Positions 51,547 through 59,815 of a stretch of 64,000 nt of DNA are shown here, in pieces. Under the pieces are notes generated by a model. That model made no database searches. It was not told the origin of the DNA and saw only the letters and a program-made list of their open reading frames with translations. Source of the stretch: Spirochaetota bacterium (GTDB lineage Bacteria; Spirochaetota; UBA4802; UBA5550); the NCBI GenBank assembly GCA_016933025.1, contig JAFGBT010000023.1:85151-149150 (forward strand), written 5' to 3'. Made by a program: the position numbers and the translations under genes. The stretch's first letter is position 1. Each line of letters begins with the position of its first letter.

Positions 51547-54234
51547 TTATCTCTCCTTCTCAAGTTTGACCGCGCAGGCCTTGTATTCGGCGGTTTTGGT
51601 CTCCGGGTCAAACACGTTGTTGGTGAGCCAGTTGGCGTTGCCATCGCGGAAATGGAACGCCATCCATACCATCCCGCCGGGAATCTGCTCGGTGACGCGC
51701 GCCCTGACCTTGACCGAGCCGCGCCTCGAACTCACGCGAATATATTCGCCGTTGGCGATATTCAGTTTTTCCGCGTCGGCCGGCGAGATGTCCGCCGTTT
51801 CTTCCGGCAGAATCATGTCCAGCCCCGCCCTGCTCGTCTGCGTGCGCGTATGATAGTGAAAGAGCCGGCGTCCCGTGCTGAGGACAAAGGGATATTCCTT
51901 GTCCTGAACCTCGGCCGGAGGCGTCCATTCGATTCCCTTGAAGAGACCTTTGCCGCGGGAAAATTTCCCGTCTCTATGCAGGAACTCCGTACCGGGATGC
52001 TCTACATTCGGGCAGGGCCACTGAAGCCCGTCCTGTTCTATGCGCGAATATTTTATGCCGCCGTATGCGGGGGCGAGCATCGATATCTCGTTGTCCCAGA
52101 TTTCACCGGCACCCTCAGACTGCCACTCCTGGCCCATCCGCTTCGCTATCTCCTTGAATATCCACCAGTTCGGTTTCGCCATGCCGGGAGCTTCCTTGAT
52201 CTTTCTCACGCGGTTGACTCTCCGTTCGCTGCTGGTGAACGTCCCTTCGTCCTCGCACCAGGCCGCTGCCGGCAAAACGACATGGGCAAAACGCGTCGTT
52301 TCAGTCGGGAAAATATCGTTGCAGACGATAAACTCGGCTGAAGAGAGCTCATGCTCAACGTGCGTGATGTTCGGTTCCGAATTCGCGAGGTTTTCCCCGA
52401 AGATGTAGAACGCCCTTACTTTTTTGGTGGGGAGGCCGGCCATCATGTCCGGAATCATAAGCCCGGGCTTATCAGGAAGCGAGGCAACCTTCCACGCCTT
52501 CATGAATTTTTCCCGTACCGCGGGATCGGCAACGCTCTGATAACCGGGGAAGACCGCCGGAAGCGCCGCCATGTCGCAGGCGCCCTGCACATTGTTCTGT
52601 CCCCGCAGGGGGTTGACGCCGCCGCACTGCTTGCCGATATTCCCGAGCAGCATCTGCAGATTCGAGGTCGACATGACGTTGTTTTTGCCGCAGGTATGTT
52701 CGGTGATTCCCAGGGTATAACAGAGCATGCCCGGCTTGATGGACGCCATGGTGCGGGCAATCTCAACGATCGTCTCTACCGGCACTCCCGAAAGCTTCGA
52801 GGCCTTTTCGACCGGATATTCCTTGACCATTGCTTTCAGGGAATCGAAATCTTCGCAGTTTTCCTCGACGTACTTCTTGTCGTATAAATCTTCAGCGATG
52901 AGCACGTTCATGATCCCGTTGAGGAACGCGATGTCCGATCCCACTTTAATCTGGGCGAAAATTTTAGCGTGGTCGGCAAGCGGCTGCCTGCGCGGGTCCG
53001 CCACAATGAGCGTCGCGCCTTTTTTCACCGCGCGCTTGACAAAATACGAAGCGACGGGGTGCGCCTCCGTCATATTGGTCCCGATACAGAAAAAGAGTTT
53101 GGCGTTCTCGAATTCTTTGAACGAGTTCGTCATTGCGCCTGATCCAAGGGTGGTTGCCAGACCGGCAACCGTGGGAGCGTGTCAAGTTCGAGCGCAGTGA
53201 TCGATGTTGTTCGTGCCGATAACCCCCCTGAAAAGTTTTTGCATGTTGTATGAATCCTCGTTAATGCTTCTCGCGCAGCTTACCCCTGCGATGGCATCCG
53301 GGCCCGACTCCTTGATGATCTGCTTGAATTTCCCGGCGACGAGATCCAGCGCCTCGTCCCAGCCTGCCTCCCGAAAGCCGTCTTTCTCCCTGATAAGGGG
53401 CGTGGTGAGCCTGTCCTTTGAATAGATGAAATCATATCCGAACCTTCCCTTCACGCAGAGGTGCCCCTGGTTTGGCTGGGCGTCCTCGACTCCGGTCACG
53501 CGGATTATCTGGTCACCCTTGACATGCAGCTCAAGCTGGCAGCCGACCCCGCAGTACGGGCAGGTGGTCCTGACCTTTTTCGTCTCCCAGGTGCGGGCCT
53601 TTCCCATGCCTTTCTTTTCAATCAGCGCCCCGACTGGGCAGAGCTGAACGCATTCCCCGCACTGGACGCATGAGGACTGTCCCATCGGCAGATCGCCGTC
53701 GCATATTACTTTCGTGTGGCCGCCCCGGTACCCGAAATCCAGCACTTCATTGACGACCAAGCGGTTGCATCCCTCGATGCATCTCCCGCACTGAATGCAC
53801 TTGCCTGGATCGCGCATGATGAAGACGCCCGATTCGTCCCGTTCCTCCCTCTCCTCGACAACGAACGCGGGGATCTCGATACCCAGCCGGTACGCGGCTT
53901 CCTGGAGCTCGCAGGCCCCGTTCACCTCGCAGGAAAGGCAGTTGTGGTTGCCGTTCGCCAGGAGCAGGTTAACGACCATCCTGCGGGCATCGATAACTCG
54001 CTCCGAGGAGGTATTCACCTTCATGCCCTCCTTCGGCATCAGGGTGCAGGCCGTCTGCAGCGCCCGAATGCCCTCAACTTCCACCACGCAGACGCGGCAC
54101 TTGCTTGCCGGCCCGAGTTTCGGGTGATAGCACAGAGAAGGGATATAGATGTCATTCTCCCTCGCGATCTGGAGAACGGTCTTGCTTCCGTCGAAAGCGA
54201 TTTCTCTGTCATCAATAATAAACGTTTTACCCAT
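51547..54234 (-). CDS. fdhA: NAD-linked formate dehydrogenase catalytic subunit, selenoprotein
   Basis: An 895-residue enzyme read through an in-frame TGA (53184-53182) as selenocysteine 351, in the context NNIDHCART-U-HAPTVAGL. N-terminal [2Fe-2S] domain (C35, C46, C49, C63), a His-Cys3 type site (NHNCLSCEVNGAC), two [4Fe-4S] motifs (C146-C156, C189-C199), then the molybdopterin domain with its own cluster (CPYCGVGC...C260), and the C-terminal guanine-dinucleotide domain. It oxidises formate to CO2 and passes electrons to the NuoEF-like partner. AAAGGAG precedes the ATG. Without recoding it appears as two frames (54234-53182 and 53133-51547). A SECIS hairpin follows the UGA. Confidence 0.95.
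53145..53184 (-). promoter_or_regulatory. bacterial SECIS element of fdhA with UGA codon
   Basis: Directly after the TGA, GGTTGCC-GGTCT-GGCAACC (53170-53152) forms a 7-bp stem with a GGUCU loop, the loop that binds SelB in E. coli fdhF. Distance from UGA to stem is about 11 nt. Confidence 0.93.
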
Positions 54235-54255
54235 CGCGGATTCTCCTTTGTTTCC

Positions 54256-55971
54256 TTATTTGACCAGAGCTTCGAATTCCGGCCTGTACTTTGCGACCAT
54301 CGCCTGTATCGGCATCGAAAATGCCTCCCCGGTCGGACACAGGGTCAGCCCCCTGATGTTCGCGCACAGATGAAGGACCAAATCGATGTCCTCTTTAGTT
54401 CCTCTGCCATCCACAAGATTTTTGAGTTTTTTCATAATGACGAGCGACCCCTCCCTGCACGGCACGCACTGCCCGCACGACTCATGCTGGTAGAATTCTA
54501 TGGTCCTCAGGGCCAGCTCGGGGATTGACACGGTATCGTTTATCACCATGATGCCGCCCGAACCGAGGGCCGTGCCCGCCTTCTGGCACGAATCGTAATC
54601 GAGCGATAGGTCATTTGCCTCGGCCGGAGTCAGGATAGGAACGGAAAGCCCGCCGACGATCACCCCTTTCAATTTCCCCTTGACTCCGCCCGCCGCGTCG
54701 AGAATGACCTTGAGCTTTGTCCCGAGGGGATACTCGTACACGCCCGGCCTATTCACGTGTCCCGATACGCCGAAGATCTTTGGGCCCGTGTTGTTCGTGA
54801 CCCCGATTTTCTTATAGGCTTCGGCACCGTGAGTAATGACATACGGCACGTTTGACAGCGTCTCAACGTTATTGACAACGGTCGGACATCCATACAATCC
54901 GAAATTCGCGGGGAATGGGGGCTTTACCCTGGGATTGCCCCGCTTCCCCTCCAGCGACTCGATCTGGGCGGTTTCATCGCCGCAGACGTAAGAGCCGCCG
55001 CCCCGGTGAACGACGATCTCAGTATGGGAGAGACACCCGTCCTTCTTCGCCTCTTCAATGGCGGTTTCGAGTATATCCGCGATCCATGAAAATTCGCCGC
55101 GTATATAGATAAAGGATTTCGCCGCCTGTATCGCATGCGCGCTGATAGCAATCCCCTCTATGAGCAGGTGGGGATTGAATTCCATGATCTGCCTGTCTTT
55201 AAACGTGCCCGGCTCGCCTTCATCGGCGTTGCAGATGAGGTATACCGGCCGCGGATCGTCCTGGGGGAGAAACGACCATTTCATGCCGGCGGGGAATCCC
55301 GCGCCGCCCCGGCCTCGAATTCCCGCCTCTTTAACCTCGTTGACAATATCAGCGGGCTTCATCGCCAGCGCCTTTTTCAGGGCCCGGTATCCGCCGTTCT
55401 TTTTATAGAAACCGATCGTGCGGCAATCCTTCTTTGTCCTGTCATTGAGAAGTATGCCGCATTCGGATACGACATTCATCGAGGTATCGTTTTCCGGCTC
55501 CTTCCCCTTTTTGAGGGATTCGATGAGCTTGTCGGCCTTCTCCACGGTCATGTTTTCGAAATACCGGTCATTCACCTGGATGACGGGGCCTGTCGCGCAG
55601 GAGGCGAGGTCCTGCACGGTAGACAGCGTGAACATCCCGTCTTTCGTGGTTTCTCCCACGGCGATACCAAGCTTTTCAGAGAGATGCTTCACAATGCCAT
55701 CCGCTCCGTGAAGAAATCCGGGCACGCAGGTGTCCACCTGAAGGTGATACGCGCCGACCGGCCTCGTATTGAACATCGTATAATACGTGGCAATGCCGAA
55801 AATGCCGCTCCGGCTCATCCCGACCGTTCTGGCGGCTTCATCAATGCCGGACGCGCTCAGGTTGTTCCCGCTCTCCTTCTGTATAAGCTGCATGACGGGC
55901 AGAACGGCCGACCTCGCGTCAGGGTATTTTCTGATAATATTCTCCACCCTTTCTTGATAATTTTTTTTCAT
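54256..55971 (-). CDS. NuoE-NuoF fusion, NADH-binding subunit of formate dehydrogenase
   Basis: A 571-residue fusion. Residues ~1-155 are a NuoE-like thioredoxin fold, but the [2Fe-2S] cysteines are not canonical: DTCVPGFLHGAD and VQDLASCATGPV keep two cysteines of four. The NuoF part has the FMN/NADH motifs (GIRGRGGAGFPAGMKW, CNADEGEPGTFKDR, YVCGDETAQIESLEGKRG) and the [4Fe-4S] ligands ESCGQCVPCREGS with LTLCPTGEAF. It would take electrons from FdhA and reduce NAD+, or run in reverse for CO2 reduction. It starts 16 nt after the fmdE-like gene and ends 21 nt before fdhA. Confidence 0.9.
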   Translation of the reverse strand: MKKNYQERVENIIRKYPDARSAVLPVMQLIQKESGNNLSASGIDEAARTVGMSRSGIFGIATYYTMFNTRPVGAYHLQVDTCVPGFLHGADGIVKHLSEKLGIAVGETTKDGMFTLSTVQDLASCATGPVIQVNDRYFENMTVEKADKLIESLKKGKEPENDTSMNVVSECGILLNDRTKKDCRTIGFYKKNGGYRALKKALAMKPADIVNEVKEAGIRGRGGAGFPAGMKWSFLPQDDPRPVYLICNADEGEPGTFKDRQIMEFNPHLLIEGIAISAHAIQAAKSFIYIRGEFSWIADILETAIEEAKKDGCLSHTEIVVHRGGGSYVCGDETAQIESLEGKRGNPRVKPPFPANFGLYGCPTVVNNVETLSNVPYVITHGAEAYKKIGVTNNTGPKIFGVSGHVNRPGVYEYPLGTKLKVILDAAGGVKGKLKGVIVGGLSVPILTPAEANDLSLDYDSCQKAGTALGSGGIMVINDTVSIPELALRTIEFYQHESCGQCVPCREGSLVIMKKLKNLVDGRGTKEDIDLVLHLCANIRGLTLCPTGEAFSMPIQAMVAKYRPEFEALVK

Positions 55972-55987
55972 AACACCACCCTATTTG

Positions 55988-56581
55988 TTATACAATACAC
56001 CGCGAACAAGATGTCTCGCTGTATATATCCATTCCCTGGCATGCCCGGCACAAAGACCCGTCACTCTCAGGAAACGCTTCACCGCAGGATTCGCACACCC
56101 TGACGCGGCCTTCAATCTGTCTGCCCCGCAGGGACGTAGAAACGATTATATCCTGAATCGTAAAAATCGTGTCCCCCGCAGCTTTGATTTCGCGAACAAG
56201 CTTCTCCGTGTCCTGGTCCTTTTTTGCCGTCAGCCGCAAAAACCAATTTTTTATTTCAGGATATTGGCCGAGTCTCGAGACGTCCATGCTGACGCGGACG
56301 CCGTTGCCGCTTTTTTTATCGTACAGGATTATCGCGAAACGCCCGGTATTGACAATTTTAAGCCATCCGTTGCCGATGGTGCAGGGTGTGAGCATCTGTA
56401 TGGCGTCAGGGAGGCAGGAGGAGGATTCACAAATCGCGTCAAAAAATTCATATTGGGCCATTCTTGGGATTGCAGCTCCTACCATGAATCCCCCGATCAG
56501 GAGACCCGGAGCGAAGTTGCCATGAAATTCGGTAAGGGCGTTGATATACTGATCGATAGTATATTTACGTATTGCATTCAT
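55988..56581 (-). CDS. FmdE-family protein with C-terminal zinc finger
   Basis: A 197-residue protein beginning MNAIRKYTIDQYINALTEFH. FHGNFAPGLLIGGFMVGAA is the FmdE signature (usual form HGHxCPG; the Cys is Ala here). Middle: DAIQMLTPCTIGNGWLKIV. The C-terminus has a treble-clef zinc motif, CESCGEAFPESDGSLCRAC. FmdE proteins occur with molybdenum or tungsten formylmethanofuran and formate dehydrogenases and are presumed to help handle the metal cofactor. The start at 56581 has GGGGAGGTG upstream. It heads the fmdE-nuoEF-fdhA block. Confidence 0.85.
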   Translation of the reverse strand: MNAIRKYTIDQYINALTEFHGNFAPGLLIGGFMVGAAIPRMAQYEFFDAICESSSCLPDAIQMLTPCTIGNGWLKIVNTGRFAIILYDKKSGNGVRVSMDVSRLGQYPEIKNWFLRLTAKKDQDTEKLVREIKAAGDTIFTIQDIIVSTSLRGRQIEGRVRVCESCGEAFPESDGSLCRACQGMDIYSETSCSRCIV

Positions 56582-56857
56582 CCGCAGTACACCTCCCCGA
56601 GAAAACGCGGAAAACGCTTCCCACATCTGCGCAGAAGAAATTTACCTTCCTGATGTTGTGTAGTTTATTGAGGATTACCTACAACTCAGGGGCTAAAAAC
56701 TGACATATTATATTTATTGTCTGATTTATAAGAAAAAATATCCTTTTATATGTCTATTAATTACAAATTTTAACTTTTTATTACTTCAACTTAATTTAAA
56801 AAAGGGTGTAATTATGTCAAGAATAATTATTGCTTTTCATCAGACGAGAAAAATGAA
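56582..56857. other. A+T-rich intergenic region before fmdE-nuoEF-fdhA
   Basis: 276 nt, markedly A+T-rich at 56690-56800, with no gene. It probably carries the promoter of the formate dehydrogenase operon; several A/T hexamers are possible but none is clearly better than the others. Confidence 0.4.
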
Positions 56858-57418
56858 TTAAACAGCGGGTAGCGTCATATTGAGGATATTGGATGTGATT
56901 TCATTCCAGATGTCATCCCACGGTGAAGTGCTTCCGTTAAAAATAACAGCGTTCCGCAAATGCCATTTTTCAATAATGCCGTCGAGGTTGCGATGCTGGA
57001 CCGATAGTATCATCGGATTATTTTTTATCAACGCCGAGCTCAGCGCATCCGCCCAGACATACCCCCGCAGTTCCTGAAGTCCTATCTCGTCCATGATGAT
57101 AATATCACCGGGGCGTGTTCGTGCGACCGCTCTGTTTCCGCGCTCAATCGCTGCAGGATTATATCTGAAACGCCCATACTGCAGCCACCCCTCGGCATAT
57201 CTATCACAGAGGGGTATGGTCGTCATACCCGGGAGCATGGTGAGAATATACCTCTCGCGTCCCTCTTCCTCCCGCCGTGCTTCCGCAAAAAATCCGGAGC
57301 AAGGAATGCCGTGAACCGCCAGAAATGAAGCAACTCGTTTAATAAAAGTGGTTTTCCCGCCGCCTCTATCGGCGGTAATGATAATCCGGAAATCATTGGC
57401 GCGCGCGCGGGAAGTCAT
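56858..57418 (-). CDS. THEP1-like nucleoside-triphosphatase
   Basis: A 186-residue P-loop NTPase. Walker A is TADRGGGKTTFIKR (residues ~15-28), Walker B IIIMDEIGLQELRG, and CSGFFAEARREEEGRERYIL follows the order of the THEP1/NTPase_1 family. Proteins of this family occur with molybdate, molybdopterin and formate dehydrogenase genes, which suits the neighbours, although their role there is unclear. The ATG has no ribosome-binding site and lies one base after the stop of the 24-codon mini-ORF, so translational coupling is likely. Confidence 0.8.
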   Translation of the reverse strand: MTSRARANDFRIIITADRGGGKTTFIKRVASFLAVHGIPCSGFFAEARREEEGRERYILTMLPGMTTIPLCDRYAEGWLQYGRFRYNPAAIERGNRAVARTRPGDIIIMDEIGLQELRGYVWADALSSALIKNNPMILSVQHRNLDGIIEKWHLRNAVIFNGSTSPWDDIWNEITSNILNMTLPAV

Positions 57419-57419
57419 G

Positions 57420-57494
57420 TCAGCACCATATCCGGTCAGTTATGCACACTTGGGGAAGATGGTCTTCGATGATTGACTGTTCGATTCGCGCCAT
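57420..57494 (-). pseudogene. 24-codon mini-ORF, relic of the radical SAM gene start
   Basis: ATG at 57494 begins MARIEQSIIED, against MSRIEQSIIED of the gene at 50558; the DNA is identical over 30 nt plus 3 of the next 4 bases. After codon 11 the frame diverges (HLPQVCITDRIWC) and stops at 57420. AAGGG lies 7 nt upstream, inside the last codons of the MBL gene. It fits exactly between two genes (1-nt gaps), so it may now serve as a coupling leader. Confidence 0.7.
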
Positions 57495-57495
57495 A

Positions 57496-58323
57496 TTACG
57501 ACCCTTCGGCCTTCGATCGTACGGCTGTGAGCGCAGATAGTATCATGTTCCTGAAACTGACGTTTCCGAAGGTAAAATACTTTACGAAACGTATTTCGCG
57601 GTGCCGATAGCGCCGCAGAACGGCCTCGTCGGTATATCCTTTTTCAACAAGAGCGGCAACCTCGCCGTAGAGATTTTCAAGAAACTCCAGCTTTTTGACG
57701 ATCATCCCCTTCCCCCCGGTGACCGCGGGCCTCACCGCGCAGAAAAGGGAGTCAAATTCGAGGCGGGAAACTTTTCGAAGAGAAGCAATTTCTTCATCAA
57801 GCTTCTCGTCCGCCCGGAAGTACTTGATCTGCGTGCCGAGGAAGAGGTCGCCGGAGAAGAGCCAGCCGTTTTTTCGCTCCAGGTACGCCATGTGGTCCCT
57901 GCTGTGACCCGGCGTGTGGATCGCCTCGAACCGATAGTTATCGGTCTCGACCACCTCCGGTACCGGGAGAAGCCTGGCGGGAGGGGCCGGTCCCCAGATG
58001 ATCCGCTGGTATGGAAGTACCCTGAACCCGGCGGCCATTTTCTCCACCGTTACCGGGTGGCCGTACACGGGCACGCCTTTCGTCCGTATTAATTCCGCCG
58101 CGTTGCCGGTGTGGTCCTCATGGTGATGAGTGAGGACGGCTTTCCCCACGCTTGCGCGCTCGAGCAGGCTATTGAATGCATTTTTCATCCTGGACTGGCC
58201 CGTGTCGACGAGGAGCCCGTCAACAAGGTAGAAAAAAACATTCATGAGCGGCGGGCCGATGGGCCCGTATCCCATCTCAAAGGCTTCAACCTCGCCGAAA
58301 TATTTTTCTCTGCAGACGTTCAT
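57496..58323 (-). CDS. MBL-fold metallohydrolase
   Basis: A 275-residue metallo-beta-lactamase-fold protein. Metal ligands: LTHHHEDHTGN (HxHxDH), HTPGHSRDH and FSGDLFLGTQ. FFYLVDGLLVDTGQSRMKN is the usual strand before the first motif. The C-terminal 90 residues are helical, with YTDEAVLRRYRHRE. The start at 58323 (MNVCREKY) is 9 nt from GGGAG, better than the ATG at 58332. The substrate is unknown; hydrolysis of an ester, thioester or phosphodiester would fit. The sequence encoding TDNYR at 57930-57943 is a copy of the 14-nt palindrome array unit. Confidence 0.85.
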   Translation of the reverse strand: MNVCREKYFGEVEAFEMGYGPIGPPLMNVFFYLVDGLLVDTGQSRMKNAFNSLLERASVGKAVLTHHHEDHTGNAAELIRTKGVPVYGHPVTVEKMAAGFRVLPYQRIIWGPAPPARLLPVPEVVETDNYRFEAIHTPGHSRDHMAYLERKNGWLFSGDLFLGTQIKYFRADEKLDEEIASLRKVSRLEFDSLFCAVRPAVTGGKGMIVKKLEFLENLYGEVAALVEKGYTDEAVLRRYRHREIRFVKYFTFGNVSFRNMILSALTAVRSKAEGS

Positions 58324-58374
58324 TTCGCGCATCTCCCGACCGCCCGTGACGGTGCATTGAGGACTTAATTCACC

Positions 58375-58565
58375 GCGCCCCGCGTATTTGAATCAAGCAC
58401 TTTTTCCTGCCGGGAATAACGGCGGGCGCACGCGGCCGCGTGCCCCCATAATGGAAAAACCGGCCGAAACGGCGTCTGCATATCAGGCACTTTTAAAGGA
58501 GAGCTCGTAGCCGGGATGTAGTGATTTCACACCGGAGCGAAATCAATTTCATCCGGTTCCGCTGA
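58375..58565. other. non-coding spacer with hairpins
   Basis: Two inverted repeats are visible on the minus strand: CCGGAtGAAAT/ATTTCgcTCCGG just after the kinase gene (about 58535-58559) and an imperfect 11-bp stem GCACGCG-GC-CGCGTGC near 58430-58443. They are terminator candidates for the Trk-kinase operon. No gene is seen. Confidence 0.4.
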
Positions 58566-59510
58566 TCACTTTCGGGGTGCTCCTTGTGCGTCCGGAAAAA
58601 CAACCAGGACGCTGCTGCCGTCGTCCGTGGCGATCGTCAGCTTCCCGCGGATCTGCTGCGCCAGGCTGCGGACGAGTTCCATGCCGATGCCCTTGCCCGG
58701 CTCGCCGGTCTGACCGGCAGCCATCCCGGTGCCGTTATCGGAGACGCACAGTTCAACGGCTCCGGCAGCGCGCTTGAGGGATATCTCAATCCTTCCGGAG
58801 GTCTTCCCCCTGAACGCGTGCTTCAACGAGTTGGTGAGCAGTTCGTTGACGATCAGGCCCACGGGTATGGCGCAGTCTACGTCAAGTTCGATTCCCCCCT
58901 CAAGCGACCTGACGATATCAACATTGAATTTCCCGGGATCATAGGTCATGATGAGGTTCGACAGGACCGCGTCGATAAAGGCCGGCGCCTCGATGCGGCT
59001 GATGCTCCTGGCGGAATAGATTATCTCATGCACCGCCGCTATGGATAAGATACGGTTCCGTGCGGTATTGATGATCTCGGAGACCTGCCCGTCCCTCTGC
59101 CTGCTGTCTTGCAGCGACAGCAGGCTTGACACGATCTGCAGGTTGTTCTTGACCCGGTGGTGCACCTCTTTCAGGAGCGTCGTCTTTTCCTCGAGGTCCT
59201 CCTGTATCTGTCGTTCGTTCGCGGCGCGGCGGTCAAGCTCCCGCTGGATGGAATCGACGTAGAGAAAAAGCATGAAAAACAGGGCGGAAAGGTCCTTCGC
59301 GAGGCCTTCGTAGTCGTCCAGCATTTGAGTAATGCTCGTGTGCTCCAGGACATTTGAAACGCAGACGAACATCATGATGGCCACGCTGATTGCCGCGAAA
59401 ATGGCGGCAGAGCGGTGTATCCTGCGCCGCGCGACCGCGACCACGACGACCCCGATGGAAGCGGCAAAGATGCCGCAGGCGCAGACATTCAGGAAGGCGA
59501 TGAGATTCAT
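58566..59510 (-). CDS. membrane sensor histidine kinase (HisKA_2 type)
   Basis: A 314-residue kinase. Two or three N-terminal helices (MNLIAFLNVCACGIFAASIG, SAAIFAAISVAIMMFVCVSN and a segment near 75-88), a short coiled coil (RELDRRAANERQIQEDLEEK), then LLKEVHHRVKNNLQIVSSLL, the HisKA_2 phosphoacceptor box, and the ATPase domain with NELLTNSLKHAF, SDNGTGM and KGIGMELVRSLAQQ. No response regulator is adjacent. It is coupled to the preceding 91-residue membrane gene by an ATGA overlap, and so belongs to the trkA-trkH operon. Confidence 0.92.
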   Translation of the reverse strand: MNLIAFLNVCACGIFAASIGVVVVAVARRRIHRSAAIFAAISVAIMMFVCVSNVLEHTSITQMLDDYEGLAKDLSALFFMLFLYVDSIQRELDRRAANERQIQEDLEEKTTLLKEVHHRVKNNLQIVSSLLSLQDSRQRDGQVSEIINTARNRILSIAAVHEIIYSARSISRIEAPAFIDAVLSNLIMTYDPGKFNVDIVRSLEGGIELDVDCAIPVGLIVNELLTNSLKHAFRGKTSGRIEISLKRAAGAVELCVSDNGTGMAAGQTGEPGKGIGMELVRSLAQQIRGKLTIATDDGSSVLVVFPDAQGAPRK

Positions 59511-59782
59511 GGCCTGCCCGCCCCCTCCCTGAAGAAATAGGCGCGGAACCCGATGATGAACAATATTCCCGCAGCCACATAGGAGAGGTGCTCCAGGAGA
59601 TTAAAAACGTCATACCAGACAAAGCCCTCGGCCACCGTGCAGATGCTTCCGATCCAGATACTCACATAGGCAAAAAAGAGATAGAGGTATCGCGGTATGA
59701 CGCCGAAGCGGTAGAGCGTGATAATGACGACGAGGCCGATGCTTTCAAAAATAAGGTTTAACAGTTCAGTAGTCTGAATCAT
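59507..59782 (-). CDS. small three-helix membrane protein
   Basis: A 91-residue protein with three hydrophobic segments (LIFESIGLVVIITLYRFGV, LYLFFAYVSIWIGSICTVAE and YVAAGILFIIGFRAYFF). It is not recognised. Its stop overlaps the start of the histidine kinase by 4 nt and it lies 33 nt after trkH, so it may be a sensor partner of the kinase. Confidence 0.7.
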   Translation of the reverse strand: MIQTTELLNLIFESIGLVVIITLYRFGVIPRYLYLFFAYVSIWIGSICTVAEGFVWYDVFNLLEHLSYVAAGILFIIGFRAYFFREGAGRP

Positions 59783-59815
59783 GATTATACCTTTACTGCC
59801 GGGAAAACTCCCGCC

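Noticed and set aside
51547..53133. Separate gene for the C-terminal part of formate dehydrogenase
   Set aside because: The frame is continuous with 54234-53185 through a single TGA in selenocysteine context with a SECIS, so it is one gene, not a frameshift or two subunits.
57930..57943. Inserted repeat disrupting the MBL gene
   Set aside because: The 14 nt keep the frame and encode TDNYR within a normal-length protein, so it is noted only as a copy of the palindrome.
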